Below are positions 34,790-45,476 of a stretch of DNA of 64,000 nt, piece after piece. The stretch comes from Prevotella illustrans (GTDB taxonomy: Bacteria; Bacteroidota; Bacteroidia; Bacteroidales; Bacteroidaceae). A program made the translations under genes and the position numbers. Position 1 is the first letter of the stretch. Each line of letters opens with the position of its first letter. The notes under the pieces were generated by a model. It searched no databases and was not told the DNA's origin. It was given only the letters and a program-made list of their open reading frames with translations. The stretch spans positions 33,954-97,953 of the forward strand of contig NZ_JAERMS010000006.1 of the NCBI RefSeq assembly GCF_017426725.1, read 5' to 3'.

Positions 34790-37700
34790 TTATTTATATT
34801 CGCTGGGCGTCACGCCAAATTGACGCTTAAAGGCCGTCGAAAAGTAGGAAAGCGAGCTGAATCCCGTCATGTCGGATATTTCCGATATGTTGTAAGTCCC
34901 CTCGCGCAGCAATTCCGCCGCACGGTTGAGCTTGTAGGTACGGAAGAAAACGGCCGGTTTCTCGCCCGTAAGCCCCTTCATCTTATAATAGAACTTGGTG
35001 CGCGACATGTGCATCATCTCCGTGACACGGGTGATATCGATATCCGAATTGGAGAGTTCGGACTCCATCACTTCGTAGAGCTCTTTCATGAAACGCCGAT
35101 CTTGCGGGGCCAGCGCCTCCTCGACGTCGGTGCCGGTCTGTGTCGACCGGTTGAGCAGGGCGTGTATTTTCTTTCGGTTTTGCAGCTGCGACTTGATAAG
35201 TGCCAACAGCAGTTTGGGCTCGAAGGGCTTCGTGACATAGGCATCGGCTCCCGTGTCGAGCCCCTCTATCTGATCCTCGACCGTCGTCTTGGCCGTGACG
35301 AGCACCACAGGAATGTGGCACAGCTGCGCATCGGTCTTCACCCGTCGGCAAAACTCGTAGCCGTCCATGCCCGGCATGACCACGTCGCTCAGCACGAGGC
35401 TGGGATTTTCCTCCCCCAAAGCCTTGAACGCGCTCTCCGCGTCGAAGCGATAGATAATGCGATAGTGGGGTGACAATAGCGTTTGCAGATAGTTCACCAC
35501 GTCCGTATCGTCATCTACCACCAGTATCTGCGCCTTTTCGTCACCCGCGTCGTCGACAATAACAGGCCGCCGAGCGTCGATGGGATAGCGCTTCTCCTGC
35601 ACTTCGGTCTGCACCTTGCGCTCGTCCTCGGTATATGCCCGGTCGTCCACGGGCAACAACAGTGTGAAGACGGCACCGTGCCCGCCGTCTCGATTGCCGG
35701 CCGTCAGGCTGCCGTGGTGCAGCTGAGCCAGCTTTCGGGCATAATAGAGTCCGATGCCGGTACCCCAGTTGAGTGTGCCGGTGGCTTGGTTGTCAAGTTG
35801 ATAGAAGCGCCGGAAGATGTTTTCGAGTTCTCCGGAGGGAATACCCTTACCCGTATCGGCCACGACAATCTTCACAAAACCGTCGTCCACATCGAGTGTC
35901 ACGTCGATTTGTCCGCCTTGGGGCGTGAATTTCATGGCGTTGGAGAGTAGGTTGCTCACGATTTTATCGAGCTTGTCGGCGTCCACCCACGTCAGCAGAC
36001 AGTCGTCAAGACCATGTTTCTGCATATTGATTCCTTTCTCATGAGCATTGAAGAGAAAGATGTCGCAAATGCGGTTCATCAGCGCCGTGACGTCCATCCG
36101 TCTCACATTGAGTTTCAGCGCATCCTGATCGAGCTTACTGAAGTCCATCACCTGGTTGACCAGCCGCAGCATACGCTGAATACTGTGTCGGACGATGAGT
36201 AGCAGGTGGCGGTCGTCGTCCTTCAGACCGGCACTTTCGCCGAGCATGTCAATGGGCCCCGCGATCATCGTGAGCGGTGTACGAAACTCGTGAGAGATAT
36301 TGGCAAAGAAACTCATGTTCATCCTATTGACTCGCTGTTCCTGCTCCTTCTCCATCTTCTCCTGCCGCACAGCCCGCTTGTCGGCCTCGATGCGACGGCG
36401 TATTCGGAGCGTGAAGCGCAGGATGACGGCCGCCAGAACAATATAGACGAGCCAGGCCCACCACGAGTTGAGCGGCATGGGAGCGACATGGATTTCGATG
36501 GCATTCTCGGAAATGGGCTTTTCGCGGTCGTTGTTGGCCACCTTCACACGAAACGTATAACGGCCGGCGGGCAGGTTAGCGTAGGACGCCTCGTGGCTGG
36601 TGCCTGCGTCGTTCCAGTAACTGTCTATGCCTTCGAGCTTGTAGAAATAATGTACGCGCTCGTATTCGCTGTAGTCGATGGCCGCGTAGGATATGGAAAA
36701 ACTGTTCTGATCGTGGCTCAGACGAATCTCGGGGTTGTTGTCCATGCTCTTGTCGATACACTCGTCGGAGTAGGCATGCACTTGCCGATTGTGTACCTTC
36801 AGCGTCTCAAACACCAAAGGCAGGTTGCGGCGGGTAGTGATGTCGATGGGATTGAAGGTGGTAATACCGTGAGTACCGCCGAAGACGAGCGTCCCATCGG
36901 CCAGCCGGCAGGCCGCACGGTCGTAGAACTGATTGCCACCAATACCGTCAGAGACGTAGAACTGCGTCACTTTGTTGACGGTACGATCGTATTTGTTGAG
37001 TCCGTACATGGTACTGACCCACAGATTGCCCTGGTTATCCTCAATGATAGCGGCCACGTCCGAGCAGGATATACCGTCGATAGCGTCGAGCTGGCGGGTC
37101 CGAGGATTGTAGCGGAGCAGACCATTGCTGTCGGTACCTATCCAGATAAGCCCTTCCATGTCCTGATACAAGTCAGTGGGAATGAATGTCGGACGGCGCA
37201 TACACTTTTTCATATCCTCCCTGTCAATGGGAAAATCGGTTACGGCCATATCGTCCGGACAGATAGCCTTGATGTCGCCCATGAAACCGGCCACGAGCAC
37301 ACGGCCGTCGCTCTGGGTCAAAATGGCGGGCGAGAATAAGGCCGTGCCGACAGTCAGTCGGTCGAAAGCTGCGCTGCCGGAGTCGTATCGCGTAACCCGA
37401 TTGCCCAGACCGACGCTCCACACGTCGCCGTGACCATCCTGTGTCATGTCAAGCTGCAGCCCACCTGGATATTCGCGGACGACACTGACCGAACTACCAT
37501 TGACCTTACACTTCAAGACGCCCTTGCCGGTGGTAATCCAAAGATTGTCCTGACGGTCGGCGAAAAGGAAGTAGGGACTGTCATCGTGCAGGGAAAGAAG
37601 GTTCACGGGACTTGCTTTCTTGGTCTGAATATCGTAATGAACGAGTCCGCTGTGTTTGGCCAACACCCACAGATGGCGCTGACCGTCGGTGGCCAAGGAC

Positions 37701-38770
37701 AGTACGGGCTGCTGACCGATGTAGTCGTGCAGATGACTGTTGCTATTGAAGAGTTTGTGATCGCGGTAGTTGACGATATACCCTTCGTCTGTCGACCCCA
37801 TCCAAAGGTTGTCGCGTGAGTCGCGAAACATACAAGTGGGCCAGAACCGGCCTACCTTGACAGGAAAATCGGGGCTATCCGGAGCTATCAGCGTGTCTTT
37901 CCTCCTATGATACAGATACGTCTTGCCCGCCCCGGTCGATATCAGAATGCCGGCGACGTCGTAGGGATAGACGCAGAGCGTACGGCTACGACTGATGTCA
38001 ATGTTGGTCCGCAATACAGAGGGCAACTGCTCCAGACGGCGGGCGCGAGTGTTGTAGAGAGCGATTCCCTGGCGGAGACAAAGCCAGAGGATGCCGGAGT
38101 CGTCGAGATAGTGGACGTTGGAGTCGGAACTGTAGAACGACAGCCTTTCGAAAGCAATGTTGCGAAAGTCGCCGTCGAAGCCGTAAAGTCCGCTTTCGGC
38201 GGCCACCCATAGGTTGTCGTTCTTATCAATGACAAGCCGCATGAAAGCGCCTTTCACCCGATTGGCGTCGATGACCATCTCAAAACACTGCCTTTCAGCA
38301 TTGAAAACCATCACGCCGCACGAGTTACATATAAAAATGCGGCCACGGCTGTCCTGCGCCAGGTTGTTGCAGTTGCCGGCCTCGCCTCCGAAAGGTATCC
38401 GGACGAAGTTGTCTTGGTCGGTACGACGACATACGCCGTTGAGACAAGCCACCCACAACCGATTCTGACGATCGACCAACAGGTCGCGAACCTGATTGTC
38501 GGGTAGCCCCATGCTGTCGTCGTTGCAGAAATATTGCTGATACTGATGACCGTCAAACTTGTTGAGTCCACGGAAAGTTGCTATCCAGACGTGACCTTTG
38601 CCATCTTCCGCAAAGGCGTTGATATGGTGGTTGGAGATGTTATCAGCTATCAGGGGATTGCGTTTCTTTTTCCTGTCGTCTTGCTGGTGTTGGCTGCGAC
38701 AGGCATACAACAAAGTTAAAAAACACACGAAAAACAGAGAATCGCGAAAGCTGTGAGAAGAGATTTTCAT
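34790..38770 (-). CDS. Hybrid two-component system sensor/regulator (HTCS)
   Basis: A single 1,326-residue protein that senses an oligosaccharide in the periplasm and activates utilization genes. In order: signal segment, two beta-propellers of Reg_prop repeats (about 40-740; e.g. GHVWIATFRGLNKFDG, LIWIGTDSNGLLRY), a Y_Y_Y domain, a membrane helix (WWAWLVYIVLAAVILRF), histidine kinase with ISHEFRTPLT, an ATPase domain (N-box LLSNAMKF, GTGIGLYYA), a receiver (VVDDD, phospho-Asp in LSDVVMPGMDG) and an AraC helix-turn-helix (ISDMTGFSSLSYFSTAFKRQFG). It lies between the GH3 operon and the SusCD operon and probably controls both. Confidence 0.95.
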   Translation of the reverse strand: MKISSHSFRDSLFFVCFLTLLYACRSQHQQDDRKKKRNPLIADNISNHHINAFAEDGKGHVWIATFRGLNKFDGHQYQQYFCNDDSMGLPDNQVRDLLVDRQNRLWVACLNGVCRRTDQDNFVRIPFGGEAGNCNNLAQDSRGRIFICNSCGVMVFNAERQCFEMVIDANRVKGAFMRLVIDKNDNLWVAAESGLYGFDGDFRNIAFERLSFYSSDSNVHYLDDSGILWLCLRQGIALYNTRARRLEQLPSVLRTNIDISRSRTLCVYPYDVAGILISTGAGKTYLYHRRKDTLIAPDSPDFPVKVGRFWPTCMFRDSRDNLWMGSTDEGYIVNYRDHKLFNSNSHLHDYIGQQPVLSLATDGQRHLWVLAKHSGLVHYDIQTKKASPVNLLSLHDDSPYFLFADRQDNLWITTGKGVLKCKVNGSSVSVVREYPGGLQLDMTQDGHGDVWSVGLGNRVTRYDSGSAAFDRLTVGTALFSPAILTQSDGRVLVAGFMGDIKAICPDDMAVTDFPIDREDMKKCMRRPTFIPTDLYQDMEGLIWIGTDSNGLLRYNPRTRQLDAIDGISCSDVAAIIEDNQGNLWVSTMYGLNKYDRTVNKVTQFYVSDGIGGNQFYDRAACRLADGTLVFGGTHGITTFNPIDITTRRNLPLVFETLKVHNRQVHAYSDECIDKSMDNNPEIRLSHDQNSFSISYAAIDYSEYERVHYFYKLEGIDSYWNDAGTSHEASYANLPAGRYTFRVKVANNDREKPISENAIEIHVAPMPLNSWWAWLVYIVLAAVILRFTLRIRRRIEADKRAVRQEKMEKEQEQRVNRMNMSFFANISHEFRTPLTMIAGPIDMLGESAGLKDDDRHLLLIVRHSIQRMLRLVNQVMDFSKLDQDALKLNVRRMDVTALMNRICDIFLFNAHEKGINMQKHGLDDCLLTWVDADKLDKIVSNLLSNAMKFTPQGGQIDVTLDVDDGFVKIVVADTGKGIPSGELENIFRRFYQLDNQATGTLNWGTGIGLYYARKLAQLHHGSLTAGNRDGGHGAVFTLLLPVDDRAYTEDERKVQTEVQEKRYPIDARRPVIVDDAGDEKAQILVVDDDTDVVNYLQTLLSPHYRIIYRFDAESAFKALGEENPSLVLSDVVMPGMDGYEFCRRVKTDAQLCHIPVVLVTAKTTVEDQIEGLDTGADAYVTKPFEPKLLLALIKSQLQNRKKIHALLNRSTQTGTDVEEALAPQDRRFMKELYEVMESELSNSDIDITRVTEMMHMSRTKFYYKMKGLTGEKPAVFFRTYKLNRAAELLREGTYNISEISDMTGFSSLSYFSTAFKRQFGVTPSEYK

Positions 38771-38979
38771 GCTGATGATGGATTATATAAAGTCAAAGGT
38801 AAGCATATTTCAGACAAATCGCTTGCCGCGGAGCATGTTTTGAACAAATCGACAAATCTTTGTACACCTGCGAAAGTCAAGATGAATAAAAACGAAAATG
38901 AAAAGAATGCGGGTGCAAGCCCCGGAGCTTTAATCACGCTAACTTTGCCGACAAGAAATAAACCATCAATCTCCTTCTT

Positions 38980-40638
38980 ATGAAAACCAAAGTAATTATT
39001 TTTGCGGCACTGGCCGTGTTGCCCTGTCTATGTGCCTGCAACCGCCTTGCAAAAGAAAGACGGTTCGCCGCCGACTGCATGAACGAAGAAGTAGTTGCCG
39101 ACTCAACGACCGTTGTCGCTACCGTGAAACAAGGCAGACTGGCAGGCTATCGGACCGCAGGCGTCAACATATTCAAAGGCATTCCTTATGCCAAGGCTCG
39201 GCGCTTTATGGCACCCGAGGCGCCTGATGTCTGGACGGGCATACGCAGTTGCAGGGCTTATGGTCCCACGTGCCCGCAGGCTATACGCACAGGATGGCAA
39301 AGTGACGAGGCCGCCTTCGCTTTCAACTGGAACGACGGACATGCCGGAGAGGACTGTCTGCGGCTGAATATATGGACACGCGGACTGGGCGACCACAAGA
39401 AGCGCCCCGTCATGGTTTGGCTGCATGGCGGTGGTTTTGCCGCCGGCTCGGGGCAGGAATTGCCCGCATACGACGGTACGAATCTCGCTCGGGAGGGCGA
39501 CGTGGTTGTCGTAACGGTCAATCATCGACTCAACGTGTTAGGTTTTCTCGACCTGTCGGCGTTCGGTGAGAAGTACGGAAAGTCGGGAAACGCCGGGCTG
39601 CTTGACCTCGTCGAATCGCTACGATGGATAAAAGATAATATCCGGAGCTTCGGAGGCGACCCTGACAACGTGACTATCTTCGGACAGTCGGGCGGCGGCG
39701 GTAAGGTTTCGACATTACTGGCAATGCCTGCGGCCAAAGGACTGTTTCACAAAGCCATCATTGAAAGCGGATCGCAACTGAAGTGTATGGATCGGGAATA
39801 CTCGCGTAGAATAGGTATTGACGTGGTAAAGAAACTGGAACTCAACGCATCGAATATCGGCCGCATTGCCGAAATTCCCTACGAAAGGCTTCTCGCCGCC
39901 GGAGAAGAGGCAATAAAGGAAGAGAAAGCCGAAGCCTTGAAAAGAGGATGGAAAGGCTTCATCTTCGGCTGGGGCCCTGTCGTTGACGGCGACATACTGC
40001 CTCAGCACCCGTTCTCGCCCGCTGCTCCCGCACAGAGCAAGGACATACCTATTATTATAGGAACGACACTGAATGAATTCTGTGCCAGCGCTTATGTGCC
40101 GGCGTTGCGCAACTTACCGGAAGAAGCCGTCATGAAACAGGTGAGACAACGCTACGGCAATCTCACCGACGATTACCTAAAAGCATTTGGCGAAGCCTAT
40201 CCCGGCTATAAACCCAACGATCTGCTGGATATCGATTTGACATTCCGCCCGATGGCGATAGAACAGGCACGGCTGAAGGAGGCACAACACGGAGCGCCAG
40301 TCTACATGTATCTCTTTACGTGGCAGTCGCCCGCCATGAACGGTATTTGGCGTGCCACTCACTGCATGGAAATTCCGTTCGTGTTCGATAACACGGCATT
40401 GCAAGCCGGAATGACCGGCAACGGCTTACAGGCACGGGCTTTGGCCAAGAAAATGAGTCGGGCCTGGATCAACTTTGCCAAGACAGGGAAACCCACGGCA
40501 CATGATCTTCCCGCCTGGGAGCCCTATACCGGCACGAAGGGAGCAACCCTTTTGTTTGACAACACCTGCGCGATGCGCTACAACCACGATACAAAACTCA
40601 TCAAGATTGCGCGTCAGTGTCCGCAAAAGCCAAAGTAA
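38980..40638 (+). CDS. Type-B carboxylesterase, lipoprotein
   Basis: 552 residues with a lipoprotein-like signal (CLCAC, Cys20). An alpha/beta-hydrolase of the CE10/carboxylesterase-B type: EDCLRLNIW, the oxyanion loop WLHGGGFAAGSG, nucleophile GQSGGGG (Ser237) and catalytic His in WRATHCMEIPFVF. GQSGG replaces the more usual G(E/Q)SAGG. It is the first gene of the esterase-SusC-SusD-esterase operon, divergent from the HTCS across a 209-bp gap, and probably removes acyl groups from the imported glycan. Confidence 0.9.
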   Translation: MKTKVIIFAALAVLPCLCACNRLAKERRFAADCMNEEVVADSTTVVATVKQGRLAGYRTAGVNIFKGIPYAKARRFMAPEAPDVWTGIRSCRAYGPTCPQAIRTGWQSDEAAFAFNWNDGHAGEDCLRLNIWTRGLGDHKKRPVMVWLHGGGFAAGSGQELPAYDGTNLAREGDVVVVTVNHRLNVLGFLDLSAFGEKYGKSGNAGLLDLVESLRWIKDNIRSFGGDPDNVTIFGQSGGGGKVSTLLAMPAAKGLFHKAIIESGSQLKCMDREYSRRIGIDVVKKLELNASNIGRIAEIPYERLLAAGEEAIKEEKAEALKRGWKGFIFGWGPVVDGDILPQHPFSPAAPAQSKDIPIIIGTTLNEFCASAYVPALRNLPEEAVMKQVRQRYGNLTDDYLKAFGEAYPGYKPNDLLDIDLTFRPMAIEQARLKEAQHGAPVYMYLFTWQSPAMNGIWRATHCMEIPFVFDNTALQAGMTGNGLQARALAKKMSRAWINFAKTGKPTAHDLPAWEPYTGTKGATLLFDNTCAMRYNHDTKLIKIARQCPQKPK

Positions 40639-40696
40639 GCCATGCTTTTGATTATCTTACATACCATTTTATTAATACTTCTATCCGCTTATTTTT

Positions 40697-43600
40697 ATGG
40701 AACAATCTAAAAAATGTAGGTTTCCGGCCCTGCTGCTATTCTTGATAATGAGCACGACCGGCATGTTAGCCCAAGGTAATTTTAAGGTTACGGGCAAAGT
40801 TGTCGACACAGACAATGAGCCGATGATAGGCGTCAGTGTCGTCGAAAAGGGGACGAACAACGGCACTATCACGGACCTGGACGGAAATTATACACTCAAC
40901 ACACGCAAAGGTGCCGTCATTGAGTTTTCTTATGTCGGCTTTCTGACGAAGGCGTTGACCGCCAACAATGGTACTATGAACGTCAAAATGGCGGAAGACG
41001 CCAAAACGCTCGATGACGTTGTCGTGGTCGGTTACGGCGTACAAAAGAAAAGCAACGTAACGGGAGCTATCTCAAAAGTAAAAGATGAGGATGTAGCCAA
41101 CCGCACGCTGACCAGTGCCGAAGAGGCGCTGCAAGGCAAGACTTCCGGCGTTCAGGTCGTAACGACTTCGGGAATGCCCGGTTCTGTTCCCTCAATTCGT
41201 GTCCGCGGTTATTCGTCCAATTCAGACATGTCACCTCTATATGTGGTGGACGGCATCATCATGGGTGATATCAGCAGCATCGACATCAACGACATCGCTT
41301 CCATGGAAGTACTCAAAGACGCGGCCAGTGCGGCCATTTACGGTGCCCAGGCCGGTAATGGTGTCGTTTTGATAACGACCAAGAGCGGCATAAGGAGTAG
41401 CGACAATTGGGGACACGTCAGCTATGACTTTCAATATTCCAGCAACTCGCTGGCTCACAAGCCCAAAATGATGAATGCCAGAGAGTATGCCGAATTTATG
41501 GTTGAAGCGGGAAGTTTCTCTCAAGCGACGGTAGACGCGTTTTGGGACGGCAAGACCAATACAGACTGGCTCGGTGAAGTGTATGAGCCTACGACGATGC
41601 TGAAACACAATCTCTCTTTTTCGAATGCCGGCGATCGCGGCTCCATATATGTCTCAGCCGGTTATCTAACCAACGACGGCATGCTGAAAGGTAATTCCGA
41701 CACGTTCTCTCGCTTGAACGGACAGATAAAAGTAGACTATAAAATCAAGCCTTGGCTGAAAATAATGGGTAACGCCAACCTCAGCAAAAGCAAGATGCGC
41801 GGTGTCGTCTCAGAGGCATTAAACGACGCTTTCCTTATGGATCCGCTCACCCCCGTTTCGTATTCGCCTGACAATCTTCCTTCAAGCATGAAGGCATTGA
41901 TTGACAGTGGCAAAAACATCATGCGCGACGGAAAAGGCAACTACTACTCCGTATCCAACTTCTACACCTTCTCCAATCCGTTGGCTTATAATGCCTCGAA
42001 TGTCCAAAACCGCCGTTTTAACCGCGTGAACGGCAACTTCGCCTTGGAATTCACACCCGTGAAAGGACTCGTCTTTACAAGTAAGTTCGGCTACTTTCTC
42101 AGTTCCGGTAACAGCACGCAGTACAGTTATCCTTATTACGCCAGCGCGCAGCGTTACGCCTTACAGTCCAGCTTCTCGCAGACCAACCGCGACGGCACCG
42201 ATTATCAGTGGGACAACTACTTGAATTATGTGCTTAACATCGACCGTAGGCACGACATCACCGCTATGGTCGGTCACTCCTTCACCCGAAACACGTCGAC
42301 CTTTACTACCGGTGGCCTACAGGCTGACAAGAACAGCGGAGAGGGAGTTTTGATGAAAGACGATCCCTCACTCTTCGGATGGCTCGATTTTGCCAGCGCC
42401 TCAGCCCAAAGGACCAACGGCGGCGTACGCGCCGTCAATACAAGCGAGTCGTATTTCGGCCGCGTTACCTATGGCTACGACAACAAATACCTCTTCCAGT
42501 TCTCGCTCCGTGCCGACGCTTTCGACCTCTCCAAACTTCCCATGACCAACCGCTGGGGATATTTTCCGGCAACCTCCTTGGCCTGGGTGGCCTCGCAGGA
42601 AAACTTCTGGAAGCGTATACCGGCGTGGTTCGAGTATCTGAAAATACGCGTCAGCTGGGGCAAGAACGGCTCCATCGGCGCTCTGAATAATTATCTTTAC
42701 GCCACGACAATGGCCGGCGGCAACAAGTATGCCTTCGGAGATGACACCAATCCGCAGTACGTTACCGGCTCCGTTCCCACCTCCATGGGTAACGATAAAC
42801 TCACCTGGGAAACTTCGACGCAGTTCGACCTGGGTCTGGACGCCCGCTTCTTCAAGGGACGTCTGTCTCTCACCGTAGACTGGTACTCCAAGAAGACCGA
42901 CGATTTGCTTGTCACCGGTCTCAAGCCTTCATTGATTGCGGGAGGAACTTTCTCGCCAATGAACGCGGGGGCCGTATCCAACAAAGGACTTGAAGTAGAA
43001 CTTGGATGGCGCGATCATGTAGGTAAGCTCAGGTATGGAGTGCGCGGCAATTTCTCTACGCTGAAAAATAAGGTGACTTATCTGAGCAAGGGAATCGACT
43101 ATATCTCCGGTTATACTCGTCTGAACGACCCGTTGACAATCTTTGAGGAAGGCTCCGAGGTATGGCATTTCTACGGTTATAAATTCAAGGGTGTCGATCC
43201 TGCCAACGGCGAGCCTATGTTTGAAGACCTTACTAACGACGGCCAGATTACGACAGAAGACCGTACCAATATCGGTTCGGCCATCCCTACCGTCACCTAC
43301 GGTATTACGCTCGACGCTTCATGGAAAGGTTTCGACGCGATTATCTTCGGCTCGGGCGTAGCCGGCAACGACATTTACCAGAGCTTGTTCTCCTCCGATC
43401 GCACCAGCGGAAACCGCATCAAGAGCGAATGGTATGACGACCGCTGGACTCCGACAAACACAACAGCGACACGGCCGGCCGCCAATGCCAACATCTCGAA
43501 ATACACCCTCTCCAGCGCCATGGTCAAAGACGGCTCTTATTTCAAGATCAAACAAATTCAGCTGGGCTACACCTTACCAAAGAATCTCACCAAGAAGGCT

Positions 43601-43774
43601 TTCGTAGACAACCTTCGCCTGTACGTTTCGTTGGAAGACTTCTTTACCTTTACCAAGTATTCGGGCTTCGACCCTGAAGCAAGTTCAGCCGGTACAGGCC
43701 CGGGGCAGGGCGTAGACGTTTGCACTTACCCTGTGTCCAAGAAAGTAGTTCTTGGCGTAAACCTAACATTCTAA
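40697..43774 (+). CDS. susC: SusC/RagA-type TonB-dependent receptor
   Basis: 1,025 residues, intact: signal peptide to MLAQ, CarboxypepD_reg-like domain (GKVVDTDNEPMIGVSVVEKG), TonB-box-like DDVVVVGYG, plug (LQGKTSGVQVV, PLYVVDGI, AAIYGAQAGNGVVLITTK) and a C-terminal 22-strand barrel ending VVLGVNLTF. Unlike the receptor at 14991 it has no STN domain, so no anti-sigma partner is expected. It lies 58 bp after the carboxylesterase and 13 bp before SusD. It is the import channel of the HTCS-controlled locus. Confidence 0.95.
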   Translation: MEQSKKCRFPALLLFLIMSTTGMLAQGNFKVTGKVVDTDNEPMIGVSVVEKGTNNGTITDLDGNYTLNTRKGAVIEFSYVGFLTKALTANNGTMNVKMAEDAKTLDDVVVVGYGVQKKSNVTGAISKVKDEDVANRTLTSAEEALQGKTSGVQVVTTSGMPGSVPSIRVRGYSSNSDMSPLYVVDGIIMGDISSIDINDIASMEVLKDAASAAIYGAQAGNGVVLITTKSGIRSSDNWGHVSYDFQYSSNSLAHKPKMMNAREYAEFMVEAGSFSQATVDAFWDGKTNTDWLGEVYEPTTMLKHNLSFSNAGDRGSIYVSAGYLTNDGMLKGNSDTFSRLNGQIKVDYKIKPWLKIMGNANLSKSKMRGVVSEALNDAFLMDPLTPVSYSPDNLPSSMKALIDSGKNIMRDGKGNYYSVSNFYTFSNPLAYNASNVQNRRFNRVNGNFALEFTPVKGLVFTSKFGYFLSSGNSTQYSYPYYASAQRYALQSSFSQTNRDGTDYQWDNYLNYVLNIDRRHDITAMVGHSFTRNTSTFTTGGLQADKNSGEGVLMKDDPSLFGWLDFASASAQRTNGGVRAVNTSESYFGRVTYGYDNKYLFQFSLRADAFDLSKLPMTNRWGYFPATSLAWVASQENFWKRIPAWFEYLKIRVSWGKNGSIGALNNYLYATTMAGGNKYAFGDDTNPQYVTGSVPTSMGNDKLTWETSTQFDLGLDARFFKGRLSLTVDWYSKKTDDLLVTGLKPSLIAGGTFSPMNAGAVSNKGLEVELGWRDHVGKLRYGVRGNFSTLKNKVTYLSKGIDYISGYTRLNDPLTIFEEGSEVWHFYGYKFKGVDPANGEPMFEDLTNDGQITTEDRTNIGSAIPTVTYGITLDASWKGFDAIIFGSGVAGNDIYQSLFSSDRTSGNRIKSEWYDDRWTPTNTTATRPAANANISKYTLSSAMVKDGSYFKIKQIQLGYTLPKNLTKKAFVDNLRLYVSLEDFFTFTKYSGFDPEASSAGTGPGQGVDVCTYPVSKKVVLGVNLTF

Positions 43775-43787
43775 AAGACATACGACA

Positions 43788-45344
43788 ATGAAAAAGATAT
43801 TTGTTTGTGCCCTCGCACTGCTCACTTGTCTCACTTTCTCGGCATGCAGTGACGATCTCAATATAGAAAAGCTGGGCAACCTCGGATCGACAGACGACTT
43901 CTACAAGACGGACAACGACGCCGAGCAGGCCATCACCGCCTGCTACACCGACCTGGGAACCATCTTCGAGCCCATAAAGGCTATCGACGACCTGCTTTCC
44001 GACGACGTATGGTGCGGCGGTGGCAACCGCAATGACAACGCCCAACGTGAAACGATCGGCGACTATACTTTCGGCAGTACCAATGAACTGATCCAGCAGA
44101 CCTACGAAGGGCTCTACACCATGATTTACCATGCCAACCTCATGTTGCAAAAATTCGAGCGTTACGATACGCCCGTGAAGAAACGCGACCAGGCCGAAGC
44201 CTATTTCTTCCGTGGTCTGGCGCATTTCTATCTCGGTGCTTACTTCGGAACAGCGCCCGTAGTCGACCACCTGCTCGAACCTTCGGAATATGCCAAAACC
44301 AACAGTACGCGTGAGCAACTCTACACACAGGCGGCCGCCGACTTGAAAGCTGCCATCGGTTCCGAATCCTTAAGTCGAAAAACGGCTCTCGACACCAAGC
44401 TGGCGCGCATTTCGAAAGAAGCTGCGCAAGCTTTCTTGGGCAAGGTTCTGGTGTTCGCGGAGAACTACACGGAAGCGGCACAAAACCTCAACGAGGTGAT
44501 CAACTCCGGACTCTATCGCCTCAACACCACCATGCCTTATGAAAACTTACTGCATGCTGGTGCCGACTTCGACGCCGAACATGTGTTGGAATGGAATGCC
44601 GTAGCCGACTACGCAAACTACACACAGATACTATCGCTCTATTACATCTATCGCGGTTTCCGCGGTGAGTTCTTCAATTGGAACGCTACCGATTCGCAAA
44701 TAACCAATGTCTCTAATTCCTCTTACGGATTTTTCAATCCTACGGAAGACCTCTACAACGCTTTTGTCAAGGAGGAAGGAACAGACGGCTACCGCTTGAA
44801 TCAGTCGATCAAGACCGTAAGGCAAATCGCGGACATGGGCATCACCCTGGCATTGGGTAAGACGCTGCACGGCAACGAGGGCTATTTCAACTGGAAGCAG
44901 CGTATGCTCAACACAGACTTCATTATCTTTGGGCTCTTCCCCACGGTCAACCGTTTGTGGATGTCGTATGCCGAAGTTTTGCTGCTGGCCGCCGAGGCCA
45001 ACCTGCAAGCGGGCGACAAACCCGAGGCCCTAAAAGCACTCAATGCTATTCGTCAACGTGCCAAGCTGCCGGTAAAGACCGACTTGACCATGGATGACAT
45101 AAAAACCGAAAAGCGATTGGAACTCTGGGGGCTGGGAACACGGTGGATGGACCTCGTGCGCTGGGGCGACGCGGCAGGCAGATTAAACGGTAAGGGTAAG
45201 GAAATGCCGGGCTTCAACGGCCGAAAAATAGTAGAATATGCCAATCCCGACGCCGGTTTCAAGAGTGACAAGAACGAAATGCTGCCCATCCCCGACCAAG
45301 AGATTAAACTCAACAAGAACATGAAGCAAAACAAGGGTTATTGA
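43788..45344 (+). CDS. susD: SusD/RagB-family nutrient-binding lipoprotein
   Basis: 518 residues, lipobox FSAC (Cys20) followed by SDDLNIEKLGN. SusD-type TPR helices (RGLAHFYLGAYFG, YAEVLLLAAEANLQAG) and the C-terminal RLELWGLGTRWMDLVRW with MLPIPDQEIKLNKNMKQNKGY at the end identify the family. It pairs with the SusC just upstream and captures the glycan at the surface. Confidence 0.95.
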   Translation: MKKIFVCALALLTCLTFSACSDDLNIEKLGNLGSTDDFYKTDNDAEQAITACYTDLGTIFEPIKAIDDLLSDDVWCGGGNRNDNAQRETIGDYTFGSTNELIQQTYEGLYTMIYHANLMLQKFERYDTPVKKRDQAEAYFFRGLAHFYLGAYFGTAPVVDHLLEPSEYAKTNSTREQLYTQAAADLKAAIGSESLSRKTALDTKLARISKEAAQAFLGKVLVFAENYTEAAQNLNEVINSGLYRLNTTMPYENLLHAGADFDAEHVLEWNAVADYANYTQILSLYYIYRGFRGEFFNWNATDSQITNVSNSSYGFFNPTEDLYNAFVKEEGTDGYRLNQSIKTVRQIADMGITLALGKTLHGNEGYFNWKQRMLNTDFIIFGLFPTVNRLWMSYAEVLLLAAEANLQAGDKPEALKALNAIRQRAKLPVKTDLTMDDIKTEKRLELWGLGTRWMDLVRWGDAAGRLNGKGKEMPGFNGRKIVEYANPDAGFKSDKNEMLPIPDQEIKLNKNMKQNKGY

Positions 45345-45388
45345 GCTGCGTCAGACTATAATTGTCTTTACGGCTTCATTGTGTCAAC

Positions 45389-45425
45389 GGGCCGCGGCCT
45401 TTATCTCTCCTGGAGGGAGCGGCCC
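45389..45425 (+). terminator. GC-rich hairpin between SusD and the second carboxylesterase
   Basis: GGGCCGC (45389-45395) pairs with GCGGCCC (45419-45425) across a 23-base loop; only a weak T-containing tail follows. It may act as an attenuator or RNA-stability element that lowers expression of the downstream esterase relative to SusCD. Confidence 0.35.
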
Positions 45426-45476
45426 ATTTCTAACAATATGAAAATCTATCCAAACCGCATCCAAATAAAATTCAGA

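Noticed and set aside
36206-37339. Long open frame (377 codons) on the plus strand
   Set aside because: Antisense to the propeller part of the hybrid regulator; no domain or start signal supports it.
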